NCBI RefSeq assembly: GCF_025972045.1
Contig: NZ_JAPDHX010000003.1
Coordinates: forward strand, 248,001-312,000
Reading direction: 5' to 3'
Source: Micropruina sonneratiae
Lineage (GTDB): Bacteria; Actinomycetota; Actinomycetes; Propionibacteriales; Propionibacteriaceae
Length of the DNA: 64,000 nucleotides
Program-made: the position numbers and the translations under genes
Shown: piece after piece, positions 17,854-28,622 of the stretch
Position numbering within the stretch: position 1 is the first letter of the stretch
Layout of the letters: each line of letters begins with the position of its first letter
Notes under the pieces: generated by a model
Told to the model about the DNA's origin: nothing
Databases searched by the model: none
Seen by the model: only the letters and a program-made list of their open reading frames with translations

Positions 17854-19155
17854 TCAGGCGGCGTTCTTCTGCGCCGCCGCGACCAGATCGGCGATCAGGG
17901 TCGCCTGATCTTTCGAGCCGTAGAACTTCGAGATCGCGGTGCTGATGTCGGAGTTCCACGCCTGGCTCACGGCCGCGCCGTGGGCGATCGACGGGGCGAT
18001 CTTGTTCGTCTTGAACGCCTCCATGGCGCTCTGCTGGTACTTCGGGAAGTCGGTCGCCGGCACGTCGGTGCGTGCGGGGATCGAGCCCTTGGCGAGGTTG
18101 AACGCCTTCTGGCCGTCGGCCGAGCCGATCAGCGCCAGCCAGTCCTTCGCGCCGGCGGCGTTCTTGGCGCCCTTGGGCAGGGTGAACGAGTCGGCCAGGA
18201 AGTCGAACACGCCGTCGGTGCCGGGCACCGGGAAGTAGGTGTAGTCCTCACCGTCGGTCTTGTTCTTCAGCGTGAACTCGGCCACCGCCCAGTCACCCAT
18301 CACGTTGTAGGCGGCCTTGCCGTCGATGACGGCATCGGTGGCACCCGGCCAGTCGTCGCCGTCGGAGGCGGTGTTGGCGTAGCTGAGCAGCTTGGCGTAG
18401 TGGTCGACCGCCTTCTTGACCCCGTCGGATTCCCAGTTGGCGCCGGCGGCGAACAGCTTGGTGTACTCGTCGACGCCAAGGTCGGCGATGAGCACGGTCT
18501 CGAACAGCTGCACCTGGGTCCAGGTGCCGGCGATGCTCAGCGGCGTCGACACACCGGCCTGCTTCAGCTTCTCCATGTCGGAGAGCCAGGCGTCCAGGTC
18601 GGCCGGGACGGCGGTGATGTCGGCCTTCTTCAGCACCGCCGGATTGGCCCACACGACGTTGGCGCGGTGGATGTTGGACGGGACCGAGTAGATGTTGCCC
18701 TGCACGGTCAGCAGATCGAGCAGGCTCTGCGGGAAGACGCTCGACCCACCGAGGGAGTCGATGACCTCGTTGACCGGCTCGATCTGATCGGCCCGGATGT
18801 AGTCCTGCAGCTCGGCGCCGGCATGGCCCTGGAACGAGTCCGGCGGGTTGCCGTTGGCCAGCTCCGAGGCCAGCTTCGCCTTGGCGTTGGAGCCGGCGCC
18901 ACCGGCCACGGCCAGGTTCACGAAAGTGTCGTTGGGGTACTTCTCGCCGAACAGCTTCACCAGGGCGTCCAGGCCGACCTTCTCGGAGCCATCGGCCCAC
19001 CAAGTGAAGACGCCGACCTCACCGCCGGCACCTCCGGACGGGGCAGCCGAGGCCGACTCGGACGCCGACTGGCTCGCGGCCGGCGCACCCGAGCTGCAGC
19101 CGACCAGGGATAGGGCGGCCGCAACAGCGACGGCCACCAGTGTCTTTGCACGCAT
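17854..19155 (-). CDS. sugar ABC transporter substrate-binding lipoprotein (glucose/mannose-like)
   Basis: Extracellular binding protein of 433 residues. The signal peptide ends in a lipobox (SLVGCSSGA, Cys near 20) followed by a Ala/Ser-rich linker with acidic residues. The mature part starts VGVFTWWADGSEK and contains VPSNIHRANVVWANPAVLKK, a pattern typical of glucose/mannose-binding GtsA-like proteins; substrate is inferred from that resemblance. GGAGG stands six bases before the ATG at 19155; an ATG two codons upstream overlaps that site and is unlikely. First gene of the minus-strand importer operon. Confidence 0.9.
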   Translation of the reverse strand: MRAKTLVAVAVAAALSLVGCSSGAPAASQSASESASAAPSGGAGGEVGVFTWWADGSEKVGLDALVKLFGEKYPNDTFVNLAVAGGAGSNAKAKLASELANGNPPDSFQGHAGAELQDYIRADQIEPVNEVIDSLGGSSVFPQSLLDLLTVQGNIYSVPSNIHRANVVWANPAVLKKADITAVPADLDAWLSDMEKLKQAGVSTPLSIAGTWTQVQLFETVLIADLGVDEYTKLFAAGANWESDGVKKAVDHYAKLLSYANTASDGDDWPGATDAVIDGKAAYNVMGDWAVAEFTLKNKTDGEDYTYFPVPGTDGVFDFLADSFTLPKGAKNAAGAKDWLALIGSADGQKAFNLAKGSIPARTDVPATDFPKYQQSAMEAFKTNKIAPSIAHGAAVSQAWNSDISTAISKFYGSKDQATLIADLVAAAQKNAA

Positions 19156-19307
19156 GTGCATCCTCCATTGGATTGCTTGAGGACCTCTCCGGGTCCAGTG
19201 GCGCCAAACTAGGCTCAGCGTCCGATTCGAACGGTGAGAAAGCCCTGATCGTTGCAGGTTTGTTACCGGTTCTGCCACAGCCCGGTGGGAGCGTCGTGAA
19301 ATCGCTC

Positions 19308-20495
19308 TCATCGACCCGTCACGGCGGGCTCACGCACCCACCGCCACAGCCACCCCGCGCCACCGAAGCCGATGGCCCCGACGGTCACCGCCGCCCATCC
19401 CAGGGGTGCCAGGGCGGCGATGGCGGTGATCAGCAGCGGCCCGGTCGCCTGGCCGATACCGGTGGTCAGCCGCCACCCGGCGAGGAACTGCGGGCGGCCG
19501 AGCGATGGCGAGGCGTCCGACCCGATGGTCATCACCACGCCGGCCGAGATGCCGTTGCCGAAACCCAGCAGGGCGGCGAAGAGCGCGACCTGGGTCAGGG
19601 AGTGCGCGAAGGGCAGCAGGGCGAAGCAGGCGCCCATGATGATCATGGACGGCACCGACACCGCCCGGCGCCCGAACCGGTCCATCACCGAGCCGCCCAG
19701 ATAGAACAGCAGCGTGTCGATGCCCGACGACAGCGCGAACACCAGGCTGGTGGTGGCCGCGTTCAGGCCGATCTGTTCACACCACAGCGGCAGCAGCGCG
19801 TCGCGGGAGGCCCGGACCAGCATCAGCGCCGAGGCGCCCACACCGGCGGTGGCGTAGGTATGCGAGTGCGCGCGCAGCACCTGCAGCAGGCGGACGGGGG
19901 CGGCGTCGGCGTGCTCAGGTGCGGGCAGGTCGGGCAGCGCCATCGTCACCACCGCCGCCAGCACGCTGGTGCCGGCGGCGACCAGGTAGGCCGCCTGTAG
20001 ACCCCACACGCTGACCACGCCGGCGCCCATCAGCGGGCCGAGCAGCGAGCCGATCCGGAACACCCCGCCCAGACTCGACAGCGCCCGCGCCCGGTAGGCG
20101 AGCGGTACCGCCACCGTCAGGTACGACTGGCGGGCCAGGCTGAGCATCGCCCCGGACAGGCCGGTGACGAAGACCGCGGCGGCCAGCACCCATTCGTTGG
20201 CGGCGAACGCGCAGGTCAGCAGGCACGCCACGTCGACGAACAGGGCGCCGACCAGGGACTTCTTCTCGCCGAACCGGTCGGCGATGACGCCGGCGGGCAG
20301 GGCGCCGAGCAGGGTGCCGATGCCCATCAGGGCCACCACGAGGGCGGCCTCGGCGACGGACGCCCCCAAGGCCCGCGCGGTCAGCGGCACCAGCGGCACG
20401 ATGGCGCCGAAGCCGATGAACGACACCGCCGTCGGTAGGTAGATGGCGACCGCCAGCCCGCGCCACTGGCGCCGGCTGGGGTCGCGGTCATTCAT
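19308..20495 (-). CDS. MFS transporter, 12-helix type
   Basis: Predicted secondary transporter of 395 residues with 12 membrane helices in two halves. Motif A-like ADRFGEKKSLVGAL occurs after helix 2 and a second copy, VMDRFGRRAVSVPS, after helix 8, the usual internal duplication. No substrate-specific motif is recognised. The ATG at 20495 has TAGGTT seven bases upstream and no Shine-Dalgarno, suggesting a leaderless message; a TTG three codons upstream is less likely. Divergent from tRNA-Arg. Confidence 0.85.
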   Translation of the reverse strand: MNDRDPSRRQWRGLAVAIYLPTAVSFIGFGAIVPLVPLTARALGASVAEAALVVALMGIGTLLGALPAGVIADRFGEKKSLVGALFVDVACLLTCAFAANEWVLAAAVFVTGLSGAMLSLARQSYLTVAVPLAYRARALSSLGGVFRIGSLLGPLMGAGVVSVWGLQAAYLVAAGTSVLAAVVTMALPDLPAPEHADAAPVRLLQVLRAHSHTYATAGVGASALMLVRASRDALLPLWCEQIGLNAATTSLVFALSSGIDTLLFYLGGSVMDRFGRRAVSVPSMIIMGACFALLPFAHSLTQVALFAALLGFGNGISAGVVMTIGSDASPSLGRPQFLAGWRLTTGIGQATGPLLITAIAALAPLGWAAVTVGAIGFGGAGWLWRWVREPAVTGR

Positions 20496-20527
20496 CGGCA
20501 GCAACCTATACGCTAGTCAGCGGCGCT

Positions 20528-20600
20528 GCGCCCGTAGCTCAGGGGATAGAGCGGGAGCCTTCTAATCTCACGGTCGCAGGTTCGAATCCTGCCGGGCGCG
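20528..20600 (+). tRNA. tRNA-Arg(TCT), weak anticodon stem
   Basis: Acceptor GCGCCCG/CGGGCGC, D-arm GCTC/GAGC, T-arm GCAGG/CCTGC with TTCGAAT, and loop CTTCTAA giving anticodon TCT (Arg, AGA). The five-base anticodon stem GGAGC/TCTCA pairs only at its three central positions: both end pairs are mismatched. CCA is not encoded (GCCG follows). Overall length (73) is normal. It may be functional, or a decaying copy. Confidence 0.85.
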
Positions 20601-20918
20601 CCGATGAAACCTCGGCCGGAACCGTGCTGCGGCGAGCGTGGGTGAGTTCCGAGCCCCGCCGGTTCTCGGCGGCGCGGACAGGGGTGGCTCCGGGCCGTCG
20701 CGCAGTCTGGACGCAGCGGTCGCGCTCCGGGGGTCCGTGCATCATTGAGTAACAAGCTCATCCACCAGCGTGGCTGCCGTCATGGAGCCCGCCCAGGGGT
20801 GCGCTCGCTGAGGTGGTCGCCGTCGAGCCGGAGGGACCGCCATGACCCAGAGCCTGTCCACGACCGATCTCTGGCGTCCGCTGTAGACCTTCGGCGGGTG
20901 CCGCGATCGAGGAGGGCC
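20601..20918. other. 318-base gap without a convincing gene
   Basis: No conserved gene is seen. A 14-codon reading frame at 20842-20886 (ATG after GGAGGGACCGCC, product MTQSLSTTDLWRPL, then TAG) has a good ribosome site and could be a gene start left after a nonsense mutation or deletion. The rest shows no hairpin or repeat I can support. Confidence 0.4.
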
Positions 20919-21275
20919 TCACTCCATGCCGGCGACCTCGTCGAGCAGCTGCAGCAGCCGGTGGGCGGCCAGTTCGACCTTCTTGTGCCGCCACTCGGCG
21001 GCCCGGTAGACGCAGGCGATCAGCGCGCTGCGATGGATCCGCCTGAAGTCGCCCAGCACGAACGCGTAGCGGGCCTTGGTCTCGTCGGTCGCGCCCTTGG
21101 TCAGCCCCAGGTGCCAGGCCCCGTAGTCGTCCCAGGAGTGCTTCTCGAGGTAGGCGTTCTCGGCGGCGGCGTCCGGCTGCGCCTCGCCCCACTCGCTGGA
21201 CAGCACGTACTGCCTCGCCCGGATCAGCCGCTCGGCGTAGTGCACCGCGGCGTCGTTGACCGAATAGGAAGCCAT
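20919..21275 (-). CDS. conserved hypothetical protein (small, helical)
   Basis: Not recognised. 118 residues, soluble, mostly helical in appearance, with patterns YSVNDAAVHYAERLIRARQY, HSWDDYGAWHLGLTKGA and RYAFVLGDFRRIHRSAL. Similar short proteins are, to my knowledge, widespread in actinobacteria without a known role. Coding style (third-position GC) is that of real genes. The ATG at 21275 has TACAGT five bases upstream, close to the leaderless pattern seen elsewhere in this window. It is divergent from the PrsW-family gene, 84 bases away. Confidence 0.75.
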   Translation of the reverse strand: MASYSVNDAAVHYAERLIRARQYVLSSEWGEAQPDAAAENAYLEKHSWDDYGAWHLGLTKGATDETKARYAFVLGDFRRIHRSALIACVYRAAEWRHKKVELAAHRLLQLLDEVAGME

Positions 21276-21359
21276 GCCTCACTGTAGGCCGGACGCCGCC
21301 GGTCCGGTCAGGGGTCGGCCGCCGGGAGGCCGCTCCGGCGGCCCGGTAGGCTGGCCGGC

Positions 21360-22778
21360 ATGTCGACGGACACCATCGCCCGGCACAGCCGGCTGCTCAA
21401 CGGCATCCCGTCGCAACCCGATCTCTCCGCGCCGTTGCCCAAACGCATCTTGACCAACCCGTGGACGTGGATCGGCGTCGTGTTCACCCTGATCTACGCC
21501 GCCTGCCTGTGGTCGCAGTACGCCCTGCTGACCGCGGACGTCCCCGTCCGCGACGGTGTGGTGCCGGGCATCAACCACTCGGCGATCAGGGATTCGTTCT
21601 GGTTCGCGCTGCCGACGCTGGTGTTCTGGATCGTGGTGTTCATCGCCGCCGACCGGTTCCGGCCGCAGCGCTGGCTGCTGTGGTACCTGACCCTCGGCTG
21701 GGGTGCCGCGGTGGCCACCTTCCTGTCGCTGCACATCAACACCTGGGCCTCCGAACAGCTCTCCATCGGCGGTGACGGCGATCCGACCACCGGCGCCCGG
21801 GCGGCGATCTACATCGCCCCCTTCGTCGAAGAGGCGGCGAAGGCGACGGTGCTGTTCTGGATCGCCCTGCTGGTGCGGTATCAGCTCGTCACCAAGCTCA
21901 ACGGCGTGGCGCTGGCGGGGTTGTCGGCAGCGGGCTTCGCCTTCACCGAGAACATCATCTACTACGCCCGCGCGATCATGTACGCGAGCAGCACCATCAA
22001 CACCGGCGACGCCGAGCAGGCCGTGCGCGAACTGGTCTGGTTGCGCGGCTTCTGGACGGCGTTCGGGCACCCCCTGTTCACGATGATGACCGGGCTGGGG
22101 TTGCTGGTGGCTCTGCGCACCCACAGCAAGGTGGTGCGCGTCGTCGCCCCCTTGATCGGCTACCTGCTGGCCGCCCTGCTGCACATGATCTTCAACTCGC
22201 AGGCAACCTTCGCCGGCGGCACGATGCGCTACGTCATCTACTTCGCGGTCGCCCTGCCGCTGGTGGCGTCCGCGGTGATCTACGTGGTGCGGCAGTTGTT
22301 CAAGGAGAGCCGCAAGATTCGCGCCCGGCTGACCGACTACGTCCGGATGGGTTGGCTGAACCCCGTCGATCCCGAGACCACGTCGCGGGTCCGGCGCCGG
22401 GCGTGGGCGCTAATGGTGGCGGCGACCCGTGGCTGGGCGGTGCTGCGCGCGACGCTCAGCCTGCAGCGCACCCTCACCGAACTCGCCTACCTGCGCGACG
22501 CCGAGGTGAAGGGCGTCATCGACGAGGCGGGCACGGCTCGGGCGACCGAACTGCTCTACCAGGCGCGGACCCTGCGCGGCCTCGCCATCGACGATCCGCA
22601 GGGTCAGCGGCTCAGCCTGCCGAAGTTCCGCAAGCCGAAACCGGTCGAGTATCCGCCGCCCGACTACCCCGGACCTGCGGGACTCGGCGGCAACTGGCCC
22701 GCCGGCCCGGGTTCGGCGCCACTAGGATCCCAGGTGTATTCGCGGGTGGACCCGAAGTGGGGCCCGCCCACCGGCTGA
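21360..22778 (+). CDS. PrsW-family intramembrane metalloprotease
   Basis: Multi-pass membrane protein of 472 residues. The three PrsW motifs are present: PFVEEAAKATV (Glu-Glu-x-x-Lys, near residue 157), AGFAFTENIIYY, and two His-bearing helices, AFGHPLFTMM and LLHMIFNSQ, that would bind the metal. PrsW in Bacillus cleaves an anti-sigma factor; a target here is unknown. About eight helices are followed by a cytoplasmic C-terminal domain of some 150 residues ending in a Pro/Gly-rich tail. ATG at 21360 follows TAGGCT by seven bases. The GTPase gene starts 23 bases downstream, suggesting an operon. Confidence 0.9.
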   Translation: MSTDTIARHSRLLNGIPSQPDLSAPLPKRILTNPWTWIGVVFTLIYAACLWSQYALLTADVPVRDGVVPGINHSAIRDSFWFALPTLVFWIVVFIAADRFRPQRWLLWYLTLGWGAAVATFLSLHINTWASEQLSIGGDGDPTTGARAAIYIAPFVEEAAKATVLFWIALLVRYQLVTKLNGVALAGLSAAGFAFTENIIYYARAIMYASSTINTGDAEQAVRELVWLRGFWTAFGHPLFTMMTGLGLLVALRTHSKVVRVVAPLIGYLLAALLHMIFNSQATFAGGTMRYVIYFAVALPLVASAVIYVVRQLFKESRKIRARLTDYVRMGWLNPVDPETTSRVRRRAWALMVAATRGWAVLRATLSLQRTLTELAYLRDAEVKGVIDEAGTARATELLYQARTLRGLAIDDPQGQRLSLPKFRKPKPVEYPPPDYPGPAGLGGNWPAGPGSAPLGSQVYSRVDPKWGPPTG

Positions 22779-22801
22779 GCACGTCGATCAGGAGGAGCAG
22801 C

Positions 22802-24664
22802 ATGAGCGTTGGTCAGTTGGCGACCTCGCTCAGAAAACTCCGGGATTCGCTTGAGTCGGCCAGGTTGCCGCTGGGTCTACCGGGCAGCGATTCGGCGGCG
22901 TCGCTGCGGGGCGAGCTCGTCGCCCAACTCGACGACTACCTGCTGCCGCGGCTCGACCGGTTGGACGCCCCGCTGCTGGCGGTCGTCGGCGGCTCGACGG
23001 GGGCGGGCAAGTCCACCCTGGTGAACTCGCTGATCGGACGCGAGGTGAGTCGGCCGGGAGTGATCCGTCCCACCACCCGCTCGCCCGTCCTCGTCCACCA
23101 CCCCGACGACGCGCAATGGTTCGGGCCCGACCGCATCCTGCCGGGACTGGCTCGCAGCCTGGCCGCGGCCAACGACACCCGCACCCTGCAACTGGTGCCC
23201 GAGGAGACCCTTCCGCAGGGCCTCGCCATCCTGGACGCCCCCGACATCGATTCGGTGGTCGCCGAGAACCGGGCCCTCGCCGCGCAGTTGCTGGCCGCAG
23301 CGGATCTGTGGCTGTTCGTCACCACCGCCGCCAGGTACGCCGACGCGGTGCCGTGGGATTACCTGAAGTCGGCGGCGGACCGCAGCGCGGCGGTGGCGGT
23401 GGTGCTGCAGCGGGTGCCGCCGGCGGCCATGACCGACGTGCCCAGCCATCTCGGCCAGATGATGGCCGATCGGGGCCTGGGCGACTCGCCGCTGTTCGCC
23501 GTTCCCGAGACGGTCACCGACGACGACGGGTTGCTGCCCGACGCCGCGGTCGCCCCGATCAGGGACTGGCTGGCCGCGCTGGCGGCCGACACCCAGGCCC
23601 GTGCGACGGTCGTGCTGAAGACTCTGGACGGCGCGATCACTGCACAATGCCGCAACGCGCCGCAGGTGGCAGCTGCCGTCGACGAGCAGCTGGCGGCGGT
23701 CGACCAGCTGCGCAACGACGCCGAGGGCTCCTACCGTGAGGCGGTCCGCACCATCGGGGTGCAGACCGCCGACGGCAGCCTGTTGCGCGGTGAGGTGCTG
23801 GCCCGCTGGCACGACTTCGTCGGCACGGGTGAGTTCTTCCGCGCCGTCGAGCAGAAGATCGGCTGGCTGCGCGACCGGCTGGTGGCGTCCTTGCGCGGTG
23901 AACCGAAGCAGGTCAACGACGTGAAGCTGGCCGTCGAATCGGGCATGGAGGTGCTGATCCGCGAAGAGGGCGAGGCCGCCGCCGAGCGCACCGAGACCGC
24001 CTGGGCCAACGACCCGGCCGGCCGCCAGCTGCTCGACGCCCACGACGGCCTCGGTCGGGCGTCCGACGACTTCCCGGCCCAGGTCGCGCTGGCGATCCGC
24101 AACTGGCAGGCGGACGTGCTCGAGCTGGTCAGCAGCGAGGGCGGGTCGAAGAAGTCGAAGGCCCGGTTCCTGGCGCTCGGCACCAACGGCGTCGGCATCG
24201 CGTTGATGATGGTCGTCTTCTCGACCACCGGCGGCCTGACCGGGGCCGAAGTCGGGGTGGCCGGCGGGACGGCGGTGCTGGCCCAGCGGGTGCTCGAGGC
24301 GGTCTTCGGTGAGGACGCCGTGCGCCGGCTCGCCAAGACCGCCAAGGAGGCGTTGAACGTCCGGGTCGAAGCGTTGCTGGCGCGCGAACTGGGGCGTTAC
24401 GAGGTCGTGCTGGGCGACATCGGCGTCCGTGACGGGGTGGCCGAGCAGATCAGGGCGGCGGTGGCCGAGGTCAACGAGGTGCGTCGCGACGACGTCCGGC
24501 TGACCCCGCCCGCCGCGGCGGAGTTGGAGCGCCCGCGGGGGACCGCGACCCAGGTCCCCGACCGTGCCGAGCTGCCTGCGGCGACCGGCGGGGCAGGCAC
24601 CGCCGCGGCAGGACCCGAGGTGGTCGAGGCCGAACTGGTGGCCGATGACGAGGCCGACCGTTGA
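22802..24664 (+). CDS. dynamin-like / YfjP-type GTPase, first of a tandem pair
   Basis: GTP-binding protein of 620 residues. G1 is VVGGSTGAGKSTLVNSLIG near residue 65, G2 region RPTTRSP, and G3-like region LAILDAPDIDSV in which the usual DxxG ends in Asp-Ile-Asp. A long helical region follows, then a hydrophobic hairpin GVGIALMMVVFSTTGGLTG that may insert in membrane, and an acidic C-terminus. The layout is that of bacterial dynamin-like or YfjP-family GTPases. ATG at 22802 follows AGGAGGAGC. It overlaps the second GTPase start by four bases (TTGA). Confidence 0.85.
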   Translation: MSVGQLATSLRKLRDSLESARLPLGLPGSDSAASLRGELVAQLDDYLLPRLDRLDAPLLAVVGGSTGAGKSTLVNSLIGREVSRPGVIRPTTRSPVLVHHPDDAQWFGPDRILPGLARSLAAANDTRTLQLVPEETLPQGLAILDAPDIDSVVAENRALAAQLLAAADLWLFVTTAARYADAVPWDYLKSAADRSAAVAVVLQRVPPAAMTDVPSHLGQMMADRGLGDSPLFAVPETVTDDDGLLPDAAVAPIRDWLAALAADTQARATVVLKTLDGAITAQCRNAPQVAAAVDEQLAAVDQLRNDAEGSYREAVRTIGVQTADGSLLRGEVLARWHDFVGTGEFFRAVEQKIGWLRDRLVASLRGEPKQVNDVKLAVESGMEVLIREEGEAAAERTETAWANDPAGRQLLDAHDGLGRASDDFPAQVALAIRNWQADVLELVSSEGGSKKSKARFLALGTNGVGIALMMVVFSTTGGLTGAEVGVAGGTAVLAQRVLEAVFGEDAVRRLAKTAKEALNVRVEALLARELGRYEVVLGDIGVRDGVAEQIRAAVAEVNEVRRDDVRLTPPAAAELERPRGTATQVPDRAELPAATGGAGTAAAGPEVVEAELVADDEADR

Positions 24665-26250
24665 GCCGCCCGTTGGCCGAGCGGCTCAAGGCGCTGGAGG
24701 AGGCCGCCGACCTGAGCCGCGGACGGTCGTCCGCCGAGTCGGTCGAGCGGGCGGCCGCGGTCGTGAAGCGGGCCGGTCAGCGGGTCGCGTTCTCGGGGGA
24801 CCACACGGTGGTGGCGCTGGCCGGAGCGACCGGATCGGGCAAGTCGACCTCGTTCAACGCGATCAGCGGGACGGAGTTCGCCAGCACCGGCGTCCGGCGG
24901 CCGACCACGTCGCAGGCGATGGCGGTGGCGTGGGGTTCCGAACTGCCCGGTGACCTGCTGGACTGGCTGGACGTCAAGCGACGGCACCTGGTGCCGGCCA
25001 GACGCAGCTCGTTCGCCAACCTGGTGCTGCTCGACCTGCCCGATCACGACTCCACCGAGGCGGATCATCGGATGACCGTCGACCGGCTGGTGCCGTTGGT
25101 CGACATGCTGATCTGGGTCGTCGACCCGCAGAAGTACGCCGACGCGGCACTGCATGACCGGTACCTGCGGCCGCTGGCCCAGTACGCCGACGTGATGATC
25201 GTGGTGCTGAACCAGTCCGACCGGTTGCGGCCGGCCGAGCTGAACGAGGCGATGACCGACCTGCGACGACTGCTCGACGCCGAGGGGTTGAAGAAGGCGC
25301 GGCTGATGTCCATGTCGGCGCTCGAGGGCGATGGCGTGCCCGAGTTGCGGGAGGTACTGGCCGCCGCCGTCGCGGACAAGAAGGCCGTCGGCCAGCGGAT
25401 CGCCGGCGACGTGACCGGGGCGGCGGCCGAACTGCAACGCGAGCTGGGCACCGGCCGGACGCCGCAGCTCGACCGCAAGCAGCGGGCGCCACTGGTCGAG
25501 GCGCTGGCGGACGCCGCCGGCGTCCCCGTGGCGGTCGAGGGGGTTCGCGAGGCCTGGAAGCTGCGCGGCGGCCTGGCCACGGGATGGCCCTTCGTGAAGT
25601 GGGTGGCGAAGCTCAAGCCGGACCCGTTGCGGGCGTTGCGTCTCGACCAGGGCCCCAAGGAACTGTCGCCGACCAGCCTCAGCCGTACCTCGCTGCCCGG
25701 TGCCAGCTCGGTGCAGCGGGCCCGACTCGACCGTGGCCTGCGGGAACTGGTGGACGCCGCAGCCGCCGGCCTGCCCCGCGGCTGGGCCGGCGCGGTCCGG
25801 ACGGCTGCGCGCGGGCACGAGGCGCTGCTGATGGATCGGTTGGACACCGCCATCGCCGGCGCCGATCTGGAACTGGACCGCGGCACCGGCTGGTGGTCGG
25901 TGGTGCGTGCCCTGCAGTGGGTGCTGATGCTGGCCGTCGTGGCGGGCGTGCTGTGGACGCTGTTCATGATGTTCGCCCCCGCGATGGGCCTGGCCGGCAT
26001 CCCCACCGTGTTCTGGTGGGGATGGCCGGCGCAGTTCGTGCTGCTCGCCGGCGGGGTGGTCGGGGGGCTGGTGCTGGCCGGGCTGTCGGCCGTCGGCGTT
26101 TCGATAGGTGCCCGTGGCAAGGCGAATCGCGCCGAACGACGGTTGCACGAGGCCATCGGCAAGGTGGCGGACGCCGAGCTCATCGCCCCCGTCGACGCCG
26201 AACTCGACCGCCACCGCCGAGCGGTCGAGGCGGTCCGCCGGGCCTCCTGA
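24661..26250 (+). CDS. membrane-anchored GTPase, second of a tandem pair
   Basis: Paralogue-like GTPase of 529 residues. G1 is LAGATGSGKSTSFNAISG near residue 57; G3 LLDLPDHDS; G4 VVLNQSD (Asn-x-x-Asp equivalent). The C-terminal third has two strong membrane helices (VLMLAVVAGVLWTLFMMF and FVLLAGGVVGGLVLAGLS) followed by a short charged tail. TTG start overlapping the upstream stop implies translational coupling and a heteromeric pair, as with tandem bacterial dynamins that remodel membrane. Function here is inferred from architecture only. Confidence 0.85.
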   Translation: MSRPLAERLKALEEAADLSRGRSSAESVERAAAVVKRAGQRVAFSGDHTVVALAGATGSGKSTSFNAISGTEFASTGVRRPTTSQAMAVAWGSELPGDLLDWLDVKRRHLVPARRSSFANLVLLDLPDHDSTEADHRMTVDRLVPLVDMLIWVVDPQKYADAALHDRYLRPLAQYADVMIVVLNQSDRLRPAELNEAMTDLRRLLDAEGLKKARLMSMSALEGDGVPELREVLAAAVADKKAVGQRIAGDVTGAAAELQRELGTGRTPQLDRKQRAPLVEALADAAGVPVAVEGVREAWKLRGGLATGWPFVKWVAKLKPDPLRALRLDQGPKELSPTSLSRTSLPGASSVQRARLDRGLRELVDAAAAGLPRGWAGAVRTAARGHEALLMDRLDTAIAGADLELDRGTGWWSVVRALQWVLMLAVVAGVLWTLFMMFAPAMGLAGIPTVFWWGWPAQFVLLAGGVVGGLVLAGLSAVGVSIGARGKANRAERRLHEAIGKVADAELIAPVDAELDRHRRAVEAVRRAS

Positions 26251-26406
26251 GCCGGAGGGTCGTTCCACCGGCGCGCAGCGGCCGCCCGGACGTGGTCCCC
26301 GACTCGGGTGGGCTCGTGCGACCCGGGACGTCCATCGATTTTGAACACTTTTCGGAACTCGGTCACACACTGCGAATGACAGTTCATTCATTCCAGGAGG
26401 TCACCC

Positions 26407-26883
26407 ATGGACGCGAGCATCACCGTGACGGGCAACGTCGGTAGCGACGTCGACCTGCGCAGCGACGACACCAACGAGTGGGCCTACGCGGCCTTCCGGC
26501 TGGCCTGCACCCCGCGCCAGCACCGTGCCGGCAGCTGGCGCGACGGCGAGACCATCTGGCTCAACGTCAACTGCCGCAATCGGGCGCTGTCGTTGAACGT
26601 GCGGGCGAGCATCGCCAAGGGTGACCCGGTGATCGTCAGCGGACGGCTCAGCACCTGGAGCTGGACGAACAAGGAGACCGGGGTCGTCCACGAGCGGCTC
26701 GTGCTCGAGGCGTTGAGCGTGGGCCATGATCTGACCCGCGGCACGTCGTCCTTCCGGCGGGCCGAGCGGGCCACGGTCGAGCCGCCCGCGCCCGAGGAGT
26801 CCGATGTCTTCGGTGAGCTCGAGGTCGAGGGTGACGGCGGCCACGGTGGCGCGACCCCCGACGCCGCCGAGGCGGCCGCCTGA
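26407..26883 (+). CDS. ssb: single-stranded DNA-binding protein paralogue
   Basis: OB-fold protein of 158 residues. The SSB pattern is clear: ITVTGNVGSDVDLR, WLNVNCRNRALSLNVRASIAKGDPVIVSGRL. It lacks the acidic DDDIPF-type C-terminal tip that recruits repair proteins in the main SSB, ending instead in GGATPDAAEAAA. In actinobacteria such short paralogues (SsbB) act in special states such as competence or chromosome segregation; which applies here is unknown. ATG follows CAGGAGG at good spacing. It stands alone, 156 bases after the GTPase pair. Confidence 0.88.
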   Translation: MDASITVTGNVGSDVDLRSDDTNEWAYAAFRLACTPRQHRAGSWRDGETIWLNVNCRNRALSLNVRASIAKGDPVIVSGRLSTWSWTNKETGVVHERLVLEALSVGHDLTRGTSSFRRAERATVEPPAPEESDVFGELEVEGDGGHGGATPDAAEAAA

Positions 26884-26939
26884 ACCCTTGGCGGCTCCCG
26901 GCCGGGGAGTGGTGGCAGACCGACCGGGGGCCGTCGAGT

Positions 26940-28622
<1,683 letters not shown>

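Noticed and set aside
20513-20761. minus-strand 82-aa frame containing GRIRTCDREIRRLPLYPLSY
   Set aside because: It is the antisense translation of the tRNA-Arg gene, a well-known false protein in databases.
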